Assembly (NCBI GenBank): GCA_001603505.1
Contig: LUZC01000032.1
Location: 1 to 39,434 of the forward strand
DNA from: Bacteroidales bacterium Bact_11
GTDB lineage: Bacteria; Bacteroidota; Bacteroidia; Bacteroidales; UBA932
Length of the DNA stretch: 39,434 nt
Reading direction: 5' to 3'
How positions within the stretch are numbered: position 1 is the stretch's first letter; each line of letters begins with the position of its first letter. The notes under the pieces were generated by a model. That model made no database searches. It was not told the origin of the DNA and worked only from the letters and a program-made list of their open reading frames with translations. Shown piece by piece: positions 16,891 to 26,132 of this stretch. Made by a program: the position numbers and the translations under genes.

Positions 16891-19002
16891 TTATTTTTTC
16901 TTGAAATACTCAAAGAGGATCTCCGGCAGGGGTTCCTCGAGGAGATAACGGTACCAGAACTTGTAGTCCTGCAGCGAGGAGTGCAGGCCCTGGTCGCCGC
17001 GGTAGCCGTGCATGCCGTCGGGATAGATCATCAGTTCGAAATCCTTGTGGTCTTTCTCAAGCTGGTCGATCAGCTGCAGCGTGTTCTGGAAGTGGACGTT
17101 GTCGTCGCCCGTGCCGTGGGTGAGGCGGAGCATGTTGGTGGCGTCGCCGCGGTAGTTCCCCACCCGGTCGATGACGCGGGATGCGGCATAGCCCTCCGGA
17201 TTGTCCTGCGGACGGTCCATGTAGCGCTCGCCGTAGTGGGTGTCGTAGAGACCCCAGTCGTACACGCCGCCGCCGGCGATGCCATACTGGAAGTGCTCGT
17301 TGCCCTCGGTCACGCAGAGCGTGGTCATGGTGCCCCCGAACGAGAAGCCCTCCACGCCGATCTTGTCGTCTCGCACGAACGACAGCTTGCGGAAGTAGTC
17401 GATGCCGTCGCAGAAGTCCTGGAGTTCCAGCACGCCCAGGTAGCGGTACACGGTTTCCAGACCCTTCTTGCCCAGATGGCCGCCGGCACGGTTGTCGAGC
17501 GTCACCTGGATCACGCCGTGGTTGGCCCACCACTGGTTGGCCATCGTGAGGCCGCGCCAGCCTTCCCGCACCTGCGGATTGTCGGGCCCGCCGTAGATGT
17601 TGACCTTCACGGGGTATTTTTTCCGCTTGTCGAAGTCCACGGGCCACGTGACGGCCGCGGGCAGCCGCACGCCGTCGCGGGTGGTGATGTAGATGAGCTC
17701 CGGCAGGGCGACGGCATATTCGTCGAAATGCTCGTCCTTGGAATCATACACCACCCTCACGTGCTTGGCTTCCTCGACATCGCCCCGGGCCGGCACGGTG
17801 ATGCTTACCAGCTTCGTAGGGGTGCTGTAGTTCGAGGCCAGGGCGGCGATGGAGCGTCCGTCGTCCGACACGGTCACGCCGCTGAAGCTGTAGGGGCCGT
17901 AGGAGAGCCGCTGCAGTTCCTTGCTGCGCAGCTGCACGCGGTAGATGTCCACCCGTGTGGTAGCCTCGCGCTTGGCGGTGAAATACAAGTATTTCTTGTC
18001 GACCTTGAGCAGGTGCACGCCCCAGTTATTCCCGGTGGTGAGCTGCTCGAACTTGTTGCCGTCGTACGACAGGAAATAGATCTGCTGCCAGCCCGTGAAA
18101 TCGCGGGTGATATAGATGCCTTCCTTGGTGAAGAGCATGTCTTCCATCCAGTCGATCCAGCTGTCCTGGTGCTCCTGGTACACAAGTGCCTTATTGCCTG
18201 TTTCCGGCGTCACGGCGTAGAGTTTCAGGTTGTCCTGCGCCCGGTCCATCCAGCTGACCATCAGCTTCGTTCCGTCGCCGCTCCAGAACGGCGTGCCGAA
18301 ATACTGGTCGTCCTTCGGATTGAAATCGGCCCACACCGTCTCGCCGCCGTCGGCCGACACGAAGCCCACCTTGACTTCGGGGTTCGGGTCGCCGGTCTTG
18401 GGATAGCGCGTCTGGTTGAGCGAGCCGTGCTTCCCCTTGGCGGAATAGATGGGGAACATCGGCACTTTCGAATTGTCGAAGCGATAGAACGCCAGCACCT
18501 TGCTGTCGGGCGACCACCAGAACGCCCGGTACTGCGACGGGCGGCCGAAGATTTCCTCGTAGTACACCCAGGAGGCGTAGCCGTTCAGGATGAGGTCGCT
18601 GCCGTCATAGGTATGGCGAACCACGCGCTTTGTGCCGACTTCGATGGAATAGAGGTCGTTGTTGAGCGTGAAGGCGATCTTCGAGGAGTCGGGCGACCAG
18701 GTGGGATTGACCCAGCCCGGCACGAGCGGCTCCGCACCCGGACCCGCAGCACGGCGCTGTTCAGGCGCCAGGAGCCTCGACTGTCCGTCCTTGGGCGACC
18801 ACCCATAGCGCATGGCGCCCGCCCGGTAGAGGAGCGTGCCGTCGCTCTGGTAGCCCATAGGGAACGGTGCCGGCTTGACAATGCCCTGAGGGAATGCGTT
18901 CAGTTGTTCGGCTTCGGTGAAGCGACGGCCCGACAGGGCGGTCTGGCCCTGCAGCGGGATGATCGTCATAAGTGCCAGGATGGCGGTCAGGATATGTTTC
19001 AT
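16891..19002 (-). CDS. S9 family dipeptidyl peptidase IV-like protease
   Basis: A 703-residue exported serine peptidase (prolyl oligopeptidase clan) that probably cleaves dipeptides, often Xaa-Pro, from peptide N-termini in the periplasm. It has an N-terminal signal peptide (MKHILTAILALMTIIPLQGQ), then a beta-propeller over roughly residues 40-450 and a C-terminal alpha/beta hydrolase domain. The catalytic triad can be placed as Ser554 in GFSFGG, Asp633 in GTGDDNVH and His665 in DGMHGYRG. The frame is open upstream to 19401, but that extension overlaps the zinc peptidase gene and is Arg/Pro-rich; the ATG at 19002, directly before the signal peptide, is correct. It is the last gene of the eight-gene operon. 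Confidence 0.95.
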   Translation of the reverse strand: MKHILTAILALMTIIPLQGQTALSGRRFTEAEQLNAFPQGIVKPAPFPMGYQSDGTLLYRAGAMRYGWSPKDGQSRLLAPEQRRAAGPGAEPLVPGWVNPTWSPDSSKIAFTLNNDLYSIEVGTKRVVRHTYDGSDLILNGYASWVYYEEIFGRPSQYRAFWWSPDSKVLAFYRFDNSKVPMFPIYSAKGKHGSLNQTRYPKTGDPNPEVKVGFVSADGGETVWADFNPKDDQYFGTPFWSGDGTKLMVSWMDRAQDNLKLYAVTPETGNKALVYQEHQDSWIDWMEDMLFTKEGIYITRDFTGWQQIYFLSYDGNKFEQLTTGNNWGVHLLKVDKKYLYFTAKREATTRVDIYRVQLRSKELQRLSYGPYSFSGVTVSDDGRSIAALASNYSTPTKLVSITVPARGDVEEAKHVRVVYDSKDEHFDEYAVALPELIYITTRDGVRLPAAVTWPVDFDKRKKYPVKVNIYGGPDNPQVREGWRGLTMANQWWANHGVIQVTLDNRAGGHLGKKGLETVYRYLGVLELQDFCDGIDYFRKLSFVRDDKIGVEGFSFGGTMTTLCVTEGNEHFQYGIAGGGVYDWGLYDTHYGERYMDRPQDNPEGYAASRVIDRVGNYRGDATNMLRLTHGTGDDNVHFQNTLQLIDQLEKDHKDFELMIYPDGMHGYRGDQGLHSSLQDYKFWYRYLLEEPLPEILFEYFKKK

Positions 19003-19010
19003 GGCAGGAA

Positions 19011-19685
19011 TCAGTTTCTTCGTCCGGAAAAGATGGAAAGATAATACACGAGCGTGGCCAGCGAGCTGAGTGCCGCCACGACATACGTGAAGGCGGCTGC
19101 CCGGAGGGCGCCGCGGGCCTCGTCGCGGTTGGAAGGATCGACGATGTCGGCGCGGTCCATCCAGGCAAGCGCACGGCGGCTGGCGTCGATCTCCACGGGC
19201 AGGGTCACAAAGCTGAACAGTGTGGAAAACGCGAACAGCGCGATGCCCAGCCACATCACCTGCGGAAAGACATTGATGAGCAGCATGCCCGCCAGCAGCA
19301 CGAAAGGCACCACCTTGGCCGTGATCGACACCACCGGCACCAGTGTGGAGCGCACTCTCACGGGAAAATAGCCCGTGGCGTGCTGCACGGCGTGGCCGCA
19401 CTCGTGCGCGGCCACCGCCGCAGCCGCCACGTTGACTTCGTTGTAAACGGCCTCGCTGAGATTGACCGTCTTGTTGGTCGGGTTGAAATTATCGGTGAGC
19501 TGTCCCGGCGTGGAGGTAACCTTCACGTCGCGGATGCCATGGTCGGCGAGCATCTTGAGGGCGACTTCCCGGCCGGCCATGCCGCTGAGAAGCGGGAGCT
19601 CCGACGCTTTCTGGAATTTCCGTTGGAATGAGATCTGCACCACATAACTGAGCACAGCCACGGCGATAAACAGGATCCAATACAT
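19011..19685 (-). CDS. YugP-type membrane zinc metallopeptidase
   Basis: A 224-residue membrane protein of the putative neutral zinc metallopeptidase family (YugP/Zn_peptidase_2). It has an N-terminal membrane helix (about residues 2-18), a zinc-binding HECGH motif with His94, Glu95 and His98, and further helices at about 115-140, 143-163 and 199-218. The active site faces one side of the inner membrane; the substrate is unknown in this family. It sits 6 nt after the helicase gene and 8 nt before the DPP IV gene in the minus-strand operon. Confidence 0.92.
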   Translation of the reverse strand: MYWILFIAVAVLSYVVQISFQRKFQKASELPLLSGMAGREVALKMLADHGIRDVKVTSTPGQLTDNFNPTNKTVNLSEAVYNEVNVAAAAVAAHECGHAVQHATGYFPVRVRSTLVPVVSITAKVVPFVLLAGMLLINVFPQVMWLGIALFAFSTLFSFVTLPVEIDASRRALAWMDRADIVDPSNRDEARGALRAAAFTYVVAALSSLATLVYYLSIFSGRRN

Positions 19686-19691
19686 ACTTAT

Positions 19692-21107
19692 CTACGGTTG
19701 AAAGAAAAATTCATCCTTAAAGTTAACAAAAAATATCTTTTCCACGCCCCGCGTGATGGCCGTATAGAGCCATTTCAGGTCGTCGAGCGTGAGTTCTTTC
19801 CAGAACGGGTTGTCGATGAACACGCAGCGCCACTGCCCGCCCTGCGACTTGTGGCCCGTAATGGCCGTGGCGTATTTGATTTGCAGGGCATTGAAATAAG
19901 GGTCTTCACGCACTTTCTCGTAGCGCTTCCGGGCCCCGCGCACGTCGGCGTAATCCTCACTCACGCCCTGCCAGAGCGCACGCTGCTGTTCCGTGGAGAG
20001 CGAGGGCTGCTCGGAATCGAGCGTATCGAGTATGATCTTGGCCGACACCTCCACATCGTTGTAGTCGGGGAAAGCAAGCACCGCATCGGCGAAATGCAGT
20101 CCATAGCGGTCCTCGTGGTGCCACACCTTGACCAGCTGCGCCACGTCGCCGTTGGCGATGAAATCGAGTTCGGGCACGTCTTCCAGGAACTGGTAGCAGT
20201 TCTTGACCACCATGAGCTTGTCGCCTTTGGTGAGACGTTCCTCGCGGTAGAGCACCGAGGCGCGAATGCCTGCATTGTAGCGGTTGGCCCGCTTGTTCGA
20301 GCGGCAGAGCACCACGATGTCGTCGAGGCCGTAGCGCCCCACGGCATCGCCGATCTTCTCGATGAGCTCGCTGCCGTCGATCCGTTCCACGTCGGAAAAT
20401 CCCTTCGCCAGCAGCTTGGGCGCCTCCACGCGTTCCGCTTCAATCAGCCGCCGCACAAGCGTGGCGTTGGTCAGGATGCCCGATTCCGCGGCCTGGCGCA
20501 CCACCGTGGAGAGTTCGGCCGTCATCAGCGCGCCGTAGCGTGCCATATAGCCTTCGTCGAGCGCCGGGCTGCGCGGCAGCCCGATGGGCGGCAACTGCCC
20601 GCGGTCGCCGATAATGATGAGTTTGTCGTCGACGCCGCTGCGCACGAACTGCACCAGGTCGTCGAGCAGGTCGCCCGAACCGAACAGGTTGCCCGCACCC
20701 GCGTCGACCGTGATGAGCGAAGCCTCGTCCACGATGAAGAAGGTGTCCTTGGCCTTGTTGATATTGAGCTGGAACTCTCCCACCCCGTCGTGCACCGATT
20801 TCTGGCGGTAGATATGCTTGTGGATGGTGTAGGCCCTTTCGCCGGTGAAACCCGAGAGCACCTTGGCCGAGCGGCCCGTGGGGGCCAGCAGCACATAGCG
20901 GTAATGCAGTTCCTTGAGGGTACGCACGAAGGCGGCGATTGCCGAGGTCTTGCCCGTACCGGCATAACCGCTCACCAGCAGCAGGTCGCAGGTGTCATAC
21001 TGCACCGCAAACGCCGCGAGCGTATCGAACAGGCGTTCCTGGCAGGGCGTGGGCGGATACCCCAGATGCTCCCGCAACTTGTCGGAAAAGAACTGCGCGA
21101 CACCCAT
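19692..21107 (-). CDS. RecD-like ATP-dependent DNA helicase
   Basis: A 471-residue superfamily 1 helicase resembling the RecD/Dda group. It has Walker A GYAGTGKT (residues 47-54), a TGRSAKVL motif Ia, Walker B IVDEAS, motif III IIIGDRGQLPPIG, and C-terminal motifs ITGHKSQGGQW and LYTAITRG, which form the UvrD_C_2-type fold. It probably unwinds DNA 5' to 3' in repair or replication-fork processing. No RecB or RecC gene is nearby, so it is a stand-alone RecD-like protein. Its ATG overlaps the trkH stop by one base (TAATG), indicating coupled translation. Confidence 0.92.
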   Translation of the reverse strand: MGVAQFFSDKLREHLGYPPTPCQERLFDTLAAFAVQYDTCDLLLVSGYAGTGKTSAIAAFVRTLKELHYRYVLLAPTGRSAKVLSGFTGERAYTIHKHIYRQKSVHDGVGEFQLNINKAKDTFFIVDEASLITVDAGAGNLFGSGDLLDDLVQFVRSGVDDKLIIIGDRGQLPPIGLPRSPALDEGYMARYGALMTAELSTVVRQAAESGILTNATLVRRLIEAERVEAPKLLAKGFSDVERIDGSELIEKIGDAVGRYGLDDIVVLCRSNKRANRYNAGIRASVLYREERLTKGDKLMVVKNCYQFLEDVPELDFIANGDVAQLVKVWHHEDRYGLHFADAVLAFPDYNDVEVSAKIILDTLDSEQPSLSTEQQRALWQGVSEDYADVRGARKRYEKVREDPYFNALQIKYATAITGHKSQGGQWRCVFIDNPFWKELTLDDLKWLYTAITRGVEKIFFVNFKDEFFFQP

Positions 21108-22558
21108 TATGCACGCTTCCGATAGAGAATGAATACCAGCAGGATGGAATAGATGCCGAGACGGCCGATGATCATCTGGCCGCCCATCAGCAGTTTCATC
21201 GCCTCAGGCGCCGCGGAAAAGTTGCTCATCGACGAACCGAACGTGCCGAAACAGGGCCCCACGTTACTCATCATCGAGATCGACGCACTGGTCGAAGTCA
21301 GCAGGTCGAGGCCGAATCCGGCATAGACCACCGCCATGATAAACGTGATGATGATGTAGAGGAGCACGTAGAGCGAGACGCTGGAAATCAGGTCGCGGTC
21401 GACCGTCTGTCCGCCCGACTTCACCTGCACCACGGCGCTGGGATGCGCCATCTTGACCAGCAGGGCGCGTGCCGCCTTTACCGTGAGATACACCCGGTCG
21501 GACCGCAGGCCCGAGGTCGTGGAACCCGAGCAGCCGCACTGGATGCCGGCATACAGCAGGATCAGGATCGAAAACACCGGCCACACGTTGGTATCGGTCG
21601 AGCCGAAGCCCGTAGTGGAGATGGTGGAGACCACCGAGAAGAAACTGTGGCGCAGCGCCTCCCACACATTCGGGATCGTGCCCGTGAACACCAGGTTGCC
21701 GGCCACCAGCAGGCCCGCGATCAGGATTGTGGATAGATAGAACTGCGTGATGGGATTCTTCAGCACCTTGAACGTACGGGTGGCGAACGAAGCGTAAATC
21801 AAGCCGAAATGCAGGCTGGCGGTGATCATAAAGAAGATCAGGATCCACTCGATGAGCGGAGAATCATACGCGGCGATCGAGGCGTTCTTGATGCTGAAAC
21901 CGCCCGTGGCCGTAACGCTCATGGCATGGTTCACCGCATCGAAGAGCGGCATTCCGGCCAGCAGCAGGGCGATGAGCGAGCACACCGTGATGCCCAGGTA
22001 GACCGACACCACCACGTGGATGAACTTGTTCGATTTGTACCGGTAGTTGTTCTTGGAGATATCGTCCACGTCAATCTTGCTCATCTTGAAACGCACCGTA
22101 CCGAACGAAGGCAGGATCATCATGATGAACACCACCACGCCCAGGCCGCCGATGTAGTGGGTAGAGGAGCGCCAGAACAGCAGGCCCTTCGGCAGGGCCT
22201 CGATGTCCTGGAGGATGGTGGCGCCGGTGGTGGTGATGCCCGAGGCGCTCTCGAACCAGGCGTTGATGAGCGAGAACTCGCCGCCCCAGAGCACATAGGG
22301 CAGCATCGAGAAGATGCAGCTCAGGAACCAGGCAATCAGCAGGATGGCCAGGCCTTCGCGGGTGTTGATGTCATGGTGGCGCCGCACGAAGATCAGCGGA
22401 AAGATGCCTACCATCATGGTCAGGATCGCGCTGAGAAGCAACGGCGAGAACGAAGAGTCGAACCCGTTGAAGGCCGCCACGATGGCCGACAGGAACATGA
22501 ACACCGCGCAGCAGATCAGGGCGATGCCCACATTTCTCGAAATGACGCCCGCGTTCAT
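21107..22558 (-). CDS. trkH: TrkH family potassium transporter
   Basis: A 483-residue inner-membrane potassium uptake protein of the TrkH/KtrB superfamily. The four pseudo-repeats each end in a recognisable selectivity-filter loop: TTTGAT, TATGGF, STTGFG and SNVGPCFG. The glycine residues that line the pore are present in all four. These proteins normally need a cytoplasmic TrkA/KtrA gating ring; none is encoded here, so it must be elsewhere. It overlaps the upstream sensor-like gene by 4 nt and the downstream helicase by 1 nt. Confidence 0.94.
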   Translation of the reverse strand: MNAGVISRNVGIALICCAVFMFLSAIVAAFNGFDSSFSPLLLSAILTMMVGIFPLIFVRRHHDINTREGLAILLIAWFLSCIFSMLPYVLWGGEFSLINAWFESASGITTTGATILQDIEALPKGLLFWRSSTHYIGGLGVVVFIMMILPSFGTVRFKMSKIDVDDISKNNYRYKSNKFIHVVVSVYLGITVCSLIALLLAGMPLFDAVNHAMSVTATGGFSIKNASIAAYDSPLIEWILIFFMITASLHFGLIYASFATRTFKVLKNPITQFYLSTILIAGLLVAGNLVFTGTIPNVWEALRHSFFSVVSTISTTGFGSTDTNVWPVFSILILLYAGIQCGCSGSTTSGLRSDRVYLTVKAARALLVKMAHPSAVVQVKSGGQTVDRDLISSVSLYVLLYIIITFIMAVVYAGFGLDLLTSTSASISMMSNVGPCFGTFGSSMSNFSAAPEAMKLLMGGQMIIGRLGIYSILLVFILYRKRA

Positions 22559-23361
22559 CGCTCCAATTCCCGTTTATACGATTGATTCTGGTCCACGATG
22601 TCGCCCACTGCTTCGTTTAGTTCTTCGAGCTCGTCGTCGTTATCGAGCTTCACGTTATAGCCGCGGCCGTGGTAGCGGTATCCCTTGATACCGGCCGTCA
22701 CCTTGAGCAGCGGGTTGATCAGGTAGTAGTTCAGGTAATAGTCGAAGAGCAGCACCAGGATCAGGCCCACAAGCACGGACACCAGCCCGGGCATCAGGCT
22801 CCGGTAGGTGCCCTCGCGAACGTCCTGCGAGCTTTCGATCAGGGCGTCCTGGCAGATTGAGGTGAGCTGCATCATATAGCCGCGGAACTTCAGATACACC
22901 GGCTGGAGCCGGTTGAAGAACCAATGCTGCCGCTGGGAGTAGTCGTGCTTCCACACCTGCTCCGCTTCGGCCACCACCTGCATGTAGGCGGCGTAGGCAT
23001 ACATCACCGAGTCGGCCGCCGCCCGTTCTTCCGGGGTGACGAAACGCTTGCTCAGGTCCTCGAACGAGGCCACGAGCTCCGCCTGCGGGGCGGAGGGCAG
23101 TTCCTCGAGCTGCTCCGCGTTCTCGAGCACCAGGCCGTTCATCAGGCTGATGTTGTACTGTTCGGAAACGGACAGCAGTTCGCGGGCCGCGTTGATGCTG
23201 CGGATGTTGTCGGCAATGACGCCCGACACATAGCGGTTCATCCGGCTGAACTCGAAGATCGAGATGAGGCTGGAGAAAAACAGGATGGCTGCCAGGATGA
23301 TGCATCCGAGCAGCACCTTCCGCTTGATTCCTATCGATTTGAATGAAAACTTCGTTGCCAT
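22555..23361 (-). CDS. 4-helix-bundle receptor-like membrane protein with HAMP-like end
   Basis: A 268-residue protein with an N-terminal membrane helix (about residues 14-36), a periplasmic helical region of about 150 residues resembling the four-helix-bundle sensor of methyl-accepting proteins, a second membrane helix (about 188-210), and a short cytoplasmic HAMP-like tail with DNDDELEELNEAVGDIV. No kinase, cyclase or methyl-accepting output domain follows. It starts 8 nt after dapF and overlaps trkH by 4 nt (ATGA). The coupling suggests, as inference, that it senses an envelope or osmotic cue and acts on TrkH or another partner. Confidence 0.8.
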   Translation of the reverse strand: MATKFSFKSIGIKRKVLLGCIILAAILFFSSLISIFEFSRMNRYVSGVIADNIRSINAARELLSVSEQYNISLMNGLVLENAEQLEELPSAPQAELVASFEDLSKRFVTPEERAAADSVMYAYAAYMQVVAEAEQVWKHDYSQRQHWFFNRLQPVYLKFRGYMMQLTSICQDALIESSQDVREGTYRSLMPGLVSVLVGLILVLLFDYYLNYYLINPLLKVTAGIKGYRYHGRGYNVKLDNDDELEELNEAVGDIVDQNQSYKRELER

Positions 23362-23369
23362 GGCACAAA

Positions 23370-24200
23370 TCAGTTGGAAAGGTCATCGGGATCGATATCG
23401 GTCTCGAACACGGGCGTCGCGGGCCCCGTGAGCCATACATCGTGGAATGAGCCGTCTTCGGCCGGGATGAAATCGACGGCAAGGTGTCCGCCCGGCGCAT
23501 GCACGGTAAAGCGCACGCGGAGCGGATCCGCTTCGGAGCGGGTGAAGCAGGCCGCGCCGTGCGCATACGAGGCGATGGCCGAAGCCGTCGCACCCGTGCC
23601 GCAGGCCCAGGTCTCCGCCTCTACGCCGCGTTCGTAGGTCCGGACGGCCAGATGGTCGGGAAAAACCTCCACGAAATTCACGTTGGCGCCATGGGGGAAA
23701 CGCTCGTCCCAGCGGAGACGCTTCCCTTCCCCGTCCACGTCGTAGCGCGGCAGGTCGTCCACCCACTGCACGAAATGCGTGGAACCCGTGTCGAGCAGGC
23801 AGCCGTCGGGCAGCCAGTCGAGGCGTGCCACGTCGCGCATCTTGAGCCGTACGATGCAGCGGTCGCCCTCGCGCGAGAGAACCTCGGCGGAATGCGGCCC
23901 GTCGCAGGCCGTGAAATCGTATTTGGCGATGCCCATCCGTGCGGCGAAGGCCACCAGGCAGCGGCCGCCGTTGCCGCACATCGTGCCTTCGTAACCGTCG
24001 GCATTGTAGTAGCGCATCCGGAAATCGGCCGCGCCGCCCGCATCGAGCGTCATCAGGCCGTCGGCCCCGACGCCGAAACGCCGGTCGCACAGCCGGTTGA
24101 TCTGTACGGGCGTCAGGAAATCCGCCTGGCCGCGGCGGTTGTCCACCACCACGAAGTCGTTCCCGGCACCCTGGTACTTATATACGTGCAACTTGCTCAT
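23370..24200 (-). CDS. dapF: Diaminopimelate epimerase
   Basis: A 276-residue PLP-independent epimerase converting LL- to meso-diaminopimelate for lysine and peptidoglycan synthesis. The two active-site cysteines are Cys75 in MCGNGGRC and Cys200 in ACGTGA, and the N-terminal YQGAGNDFVVVD motif is typical. The start MSKLHVYKYQG at 24200 is chosen because family members begin just before that motif; an in-frame start at 24230 would add ten atypical residues. It overlaps the 3' end of lpxB by 23 nt, unusually long but consistent with operon packing. Confidence 0.95.
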   Translation of the reverse strand: MSKLHVYKYQGAGNDFVVVDNRRGQADFLTPVQINRLCDRRFGVGADGLMTLDAGGAADFRMRYYNADGYEGTMCGNGGRCLVAFAARMGIAKYDFTACDGPHSAEVLSREGDRCIVRLKMRDVARLDWLPDGCLLDTGSTHFVQWVDDLPRYDVDGEGKRLRWDERFPHGANVNFVEVFPDHLAVRTYERGVEAETWACGTGATASAIASYAHGAACFTRSEADPLRVRFTVHAPGGHLAVDFIPAEDGSFHDVWLTGPATPVFETDIDPDDLSN

Positions 24201-25290
24201 AGATATCGTTTGCAATCCGCCGGGAAGCACCGGGGCCCCCGAAAGCGGTTTTTAATTCTTCATAACCGGCCGTCATCGCCGTACGCACGGAATCATCGGT
24301 CAACAGGCGTTCCAATTCGCGGAACAAGCCTTCCGGCGAAGCCGCCTCCTGCAGCCGTTCAGGCACGAGGAGCCGCCCGAGCACCAGATTGGGCAGGCTC
24401 ACGTACGGCACCTTCACCACCCGCCTGGCCACCTGCCAGGAGAGCGCATCGAAACCGTAGCACACCACCTGCGGTGTGCCCAGCAGCGCCGCTTCGAGCG
24501 AAGCCGTCCCGGAGCAGACCACGGCCGCCCGGGAGGAGGCCAGCACGTCGCGGGTGCGGTCGACCACGATTTCCATCTTCGAATTGGACGGGAGATATTT
24601 CCGGAAGTCTTCCGGGCGCATCGTCGGTGCGGCGGCCAGCGTCAGCCGATAGCCGGCGAAACGTTCATCGGCCGCGAGCAGCCGTTCCAGCGCCGCATAA
24701 CGAGGCATCAGGAACTTGAGTTCGGCCTGCCGGCTGCCGGGCAGCAGGGCGATGCGGGGGCCGCCTTCCAGCGGCCGGACGGGTATCTCGGCCAGACTGT
24801 CGACCAGCGGATTGCCGAAATAGCGCGCCTCCACACCGCGTTCCCCGAACCACTCAGGCTCGAATGGAAGGATGCTGTAGAGCACATCCACGTCGCGGCG
24901 GAGGTTTTCCACCCGGCGTGCGTGATGCGCCCACACTTTCGGGGCGATGTAGTAGAACACCTTCATCCCCTGCTTCTTGGCGTAGCGGGCGATCTTCAGG
25001 TTGAAACCCGGATAATCCACCAGGATCACCGCGTCGGGCCCCCAGGCCGCCAGGTCTTTCTTGCACAGCGCCAGGTTGTCGCACAGCGTGCGGGCCCGCG
25101 CCGCCACGGCGATGCCGCCCATCACAGCCAGGTCTCGGCAGTGCCGTACCGGGGTTCCGCCGACCGCCGACATGGCGTCGCCGCCCCAGAAGCGGATGTC
25201 GCAGGCCGGGTCGCAGGCACAGAGTCCGCGCATCAGATTGGATGCGTGCAGGTCGCCCGAGGCCTCGCCGGCTATGATGTAGTATCTCAT
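24178..25290 (-). CDS. lpxB: Lipid-A-disaccharide synthase
   Basis: A 370-residue GT19 glycosyltransferase that joins UDP-2,3-diacylglucosamine and lipid X into the lipid A disaccharide at the inner membrane. It begins MRYYIIAGEASGD, the family signature, and contains DYPGFN, KVFYYIAPKVWAH, LLPGSR and a later VVCSGTASLEAAL. The start at 25290 is preferred to 25305 because it makes an ATGA overlap with surE's stop and matches the family start. Its presence shows the cell makes lipid A and so has an outer membrane. Confidence 0.95.
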   Translation of the reverse strand: MRYYIIAGEASGDLHASNLMRGLCACDPACDIRFWGGDAMSAVGGTPVRHCRDLAVMGGIAVAARARTLCDNLALCKKDLAAWGPDAVILVDYPGFNLKIARYAKKQGMKVFYYIAPKVWAHHARRVENLRRDVDVLYSILPFEPEWFGERGVEARYFGNPLVDSLAEIPVRPLEGGPRIALLPGSRQAELKFLMPRYAALERLLAADERFAGYRLTLAAAPTMRPEDFRKYLPSNSKMEIVVDRTRDVLASSRAAVVCSGTASLEAALLGTPQVVCYGFDALSWQVARRVVKVPYVSLPNLVLGRLLVPERLQEAASPEGLFRELERLLTDDSVRTAMTAGYEELKTAFGGPGASRRIANDIYEQVARI

Positions 25291-26093
25291 TGGTCCAGTT
25301 TCCAATTGTCGCGCAAACGCTCCAGTTCCTCGTAGTCCGTGGTATCCACCCGGTGCGGGACGATGGCCACGAAGCCGTTGTCCACCAGGTGATGGTCGGC
25401 ATCGGGCGCCCCGATAGGTTCCTGGTCTTCGAATTCGCCCACCATCCAGAAATAGTGCTTGCCGCGCAGGGTGATGCGGTGGTCGAATTCCTTGACCCAG
25501 CGGCCGGCTCCCTGACGGGCCATGCGCACGCCGCGGATCCTGTCTTTCGGGATGGCCGGAACATTCACGTTCAGGTAGATGCCGCGCTTGATGCCATCGC
25601 TGAGCACCCAGTCGATGATCTTGCGGCCATAGTAGAGCGTGCCCTCGAAATCGGGCGCATCGTCGTGGGTGTTGATCGACAGGCCGATCGAAGGGATGCC
25701 ATAGATTGCCCCTTCTTCGGCGGCTCCCAGCGTCCCACTGTAAACGGCGGCGGCGGAAGCGTTTGAACCGTGGTTAATGCCCGACACGAGCAGGTCGGGC
25801 AGGCGTCCTTCCATCAGGAAGCCGTTGATGCCCAGTTTGGCGCAGTCGGCAGGCGTACCGGTCAGCGTATAGCCGCGCAGCGAACCGAGGCTTCTCGTGG
25901 CGGGCTCCGGAGGAATCTTGTCGATCATCATCGGCCGGTCGAGCGTCAGCGACACCGACCGCCCGGACTGCGGCTCGCGGGGAGCCACCACCGTCACATT
26001 TCCGTACTCACGCATCATCTGGGCGAGCACCCGGATTCCGAGCGCCTGATACCCGTCGTCGTTGACAACCAATATTTCGCGTTTCCCGCTCAT
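25287..26093 (-). CDS. surE: 5'/3'-nucleotidase SurE
   Basis: A 268-residue metal-dependent nucleoside monophosphatase of the SurE family. The N-terminal motif ILVVNDDGY supplies the metal-binding Asp12 and Asp13. SGRSVSLT and SGINHGSNA with a following YSGTLGAAEEG complete the family active site. It is the first gene of an eight-gene minus-strand run with gaps or overlaps of no more than about 23 nt. The -7 box at 26111-26118 gives it a promoter that lies back to back with that of gapA. Confidence 0.95.
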   Translation of the reverse strand: MSGKREILVVNDDGYQALGIRVLAQMMREYGNVTVVAPREPQSGRSVSLTLDRPMMIDKIPPEPATRSLGSLRGYTLTGTPADCAKLGINGFLMEGRLPDLLVSGINHGSNASAAAVYSGTLGAAEEGAIYGIPSIGLSINTHDDAPDFEGTLYYGRKIIDWVLSDGIKRGIYLNVNVPAIPKDRIRGVRMARQGAGRWVKEFDHRITLRGKHYFWMVGEFEDQEPIGAPDADHHLVDNGFVAIVPHRVDTTDYEELERLRDNWKLDQ

Positions 26094-26110
26094 TTTTTTC
26101 TTTTAAACAA

Positions 26111-26118
26111 CAAAGTTA
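26111..26118 (-). promoter_or_regulatory. -7 box TAACTTTG for the surE operon
   Basis: An exact TAnnTTTG match on the minus strand, 17 nt before the surE ATG. No clear -33 TTTG is visible. It lies in the same 86-bp divergent region as the gapA promoter. Confidence 0.55.
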
Positions 26119-26132
26119 GCTAAAAAAATTAC

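Noticed and set aside
16981-19044. 687-residue plus-strand frame opposite the DPP IV gene
   Set aside because: His/Val/Arg/Ala-rich shadow frame; the opposite strand carries a complete protease with its catalytic triad.
19003-19401. N-terminal extension of the DPP IV protease
   Set aside because: The extra residues are Arg/Pro-rich, overlap the zinc peptidase gene and precede an obvious signal peptide.
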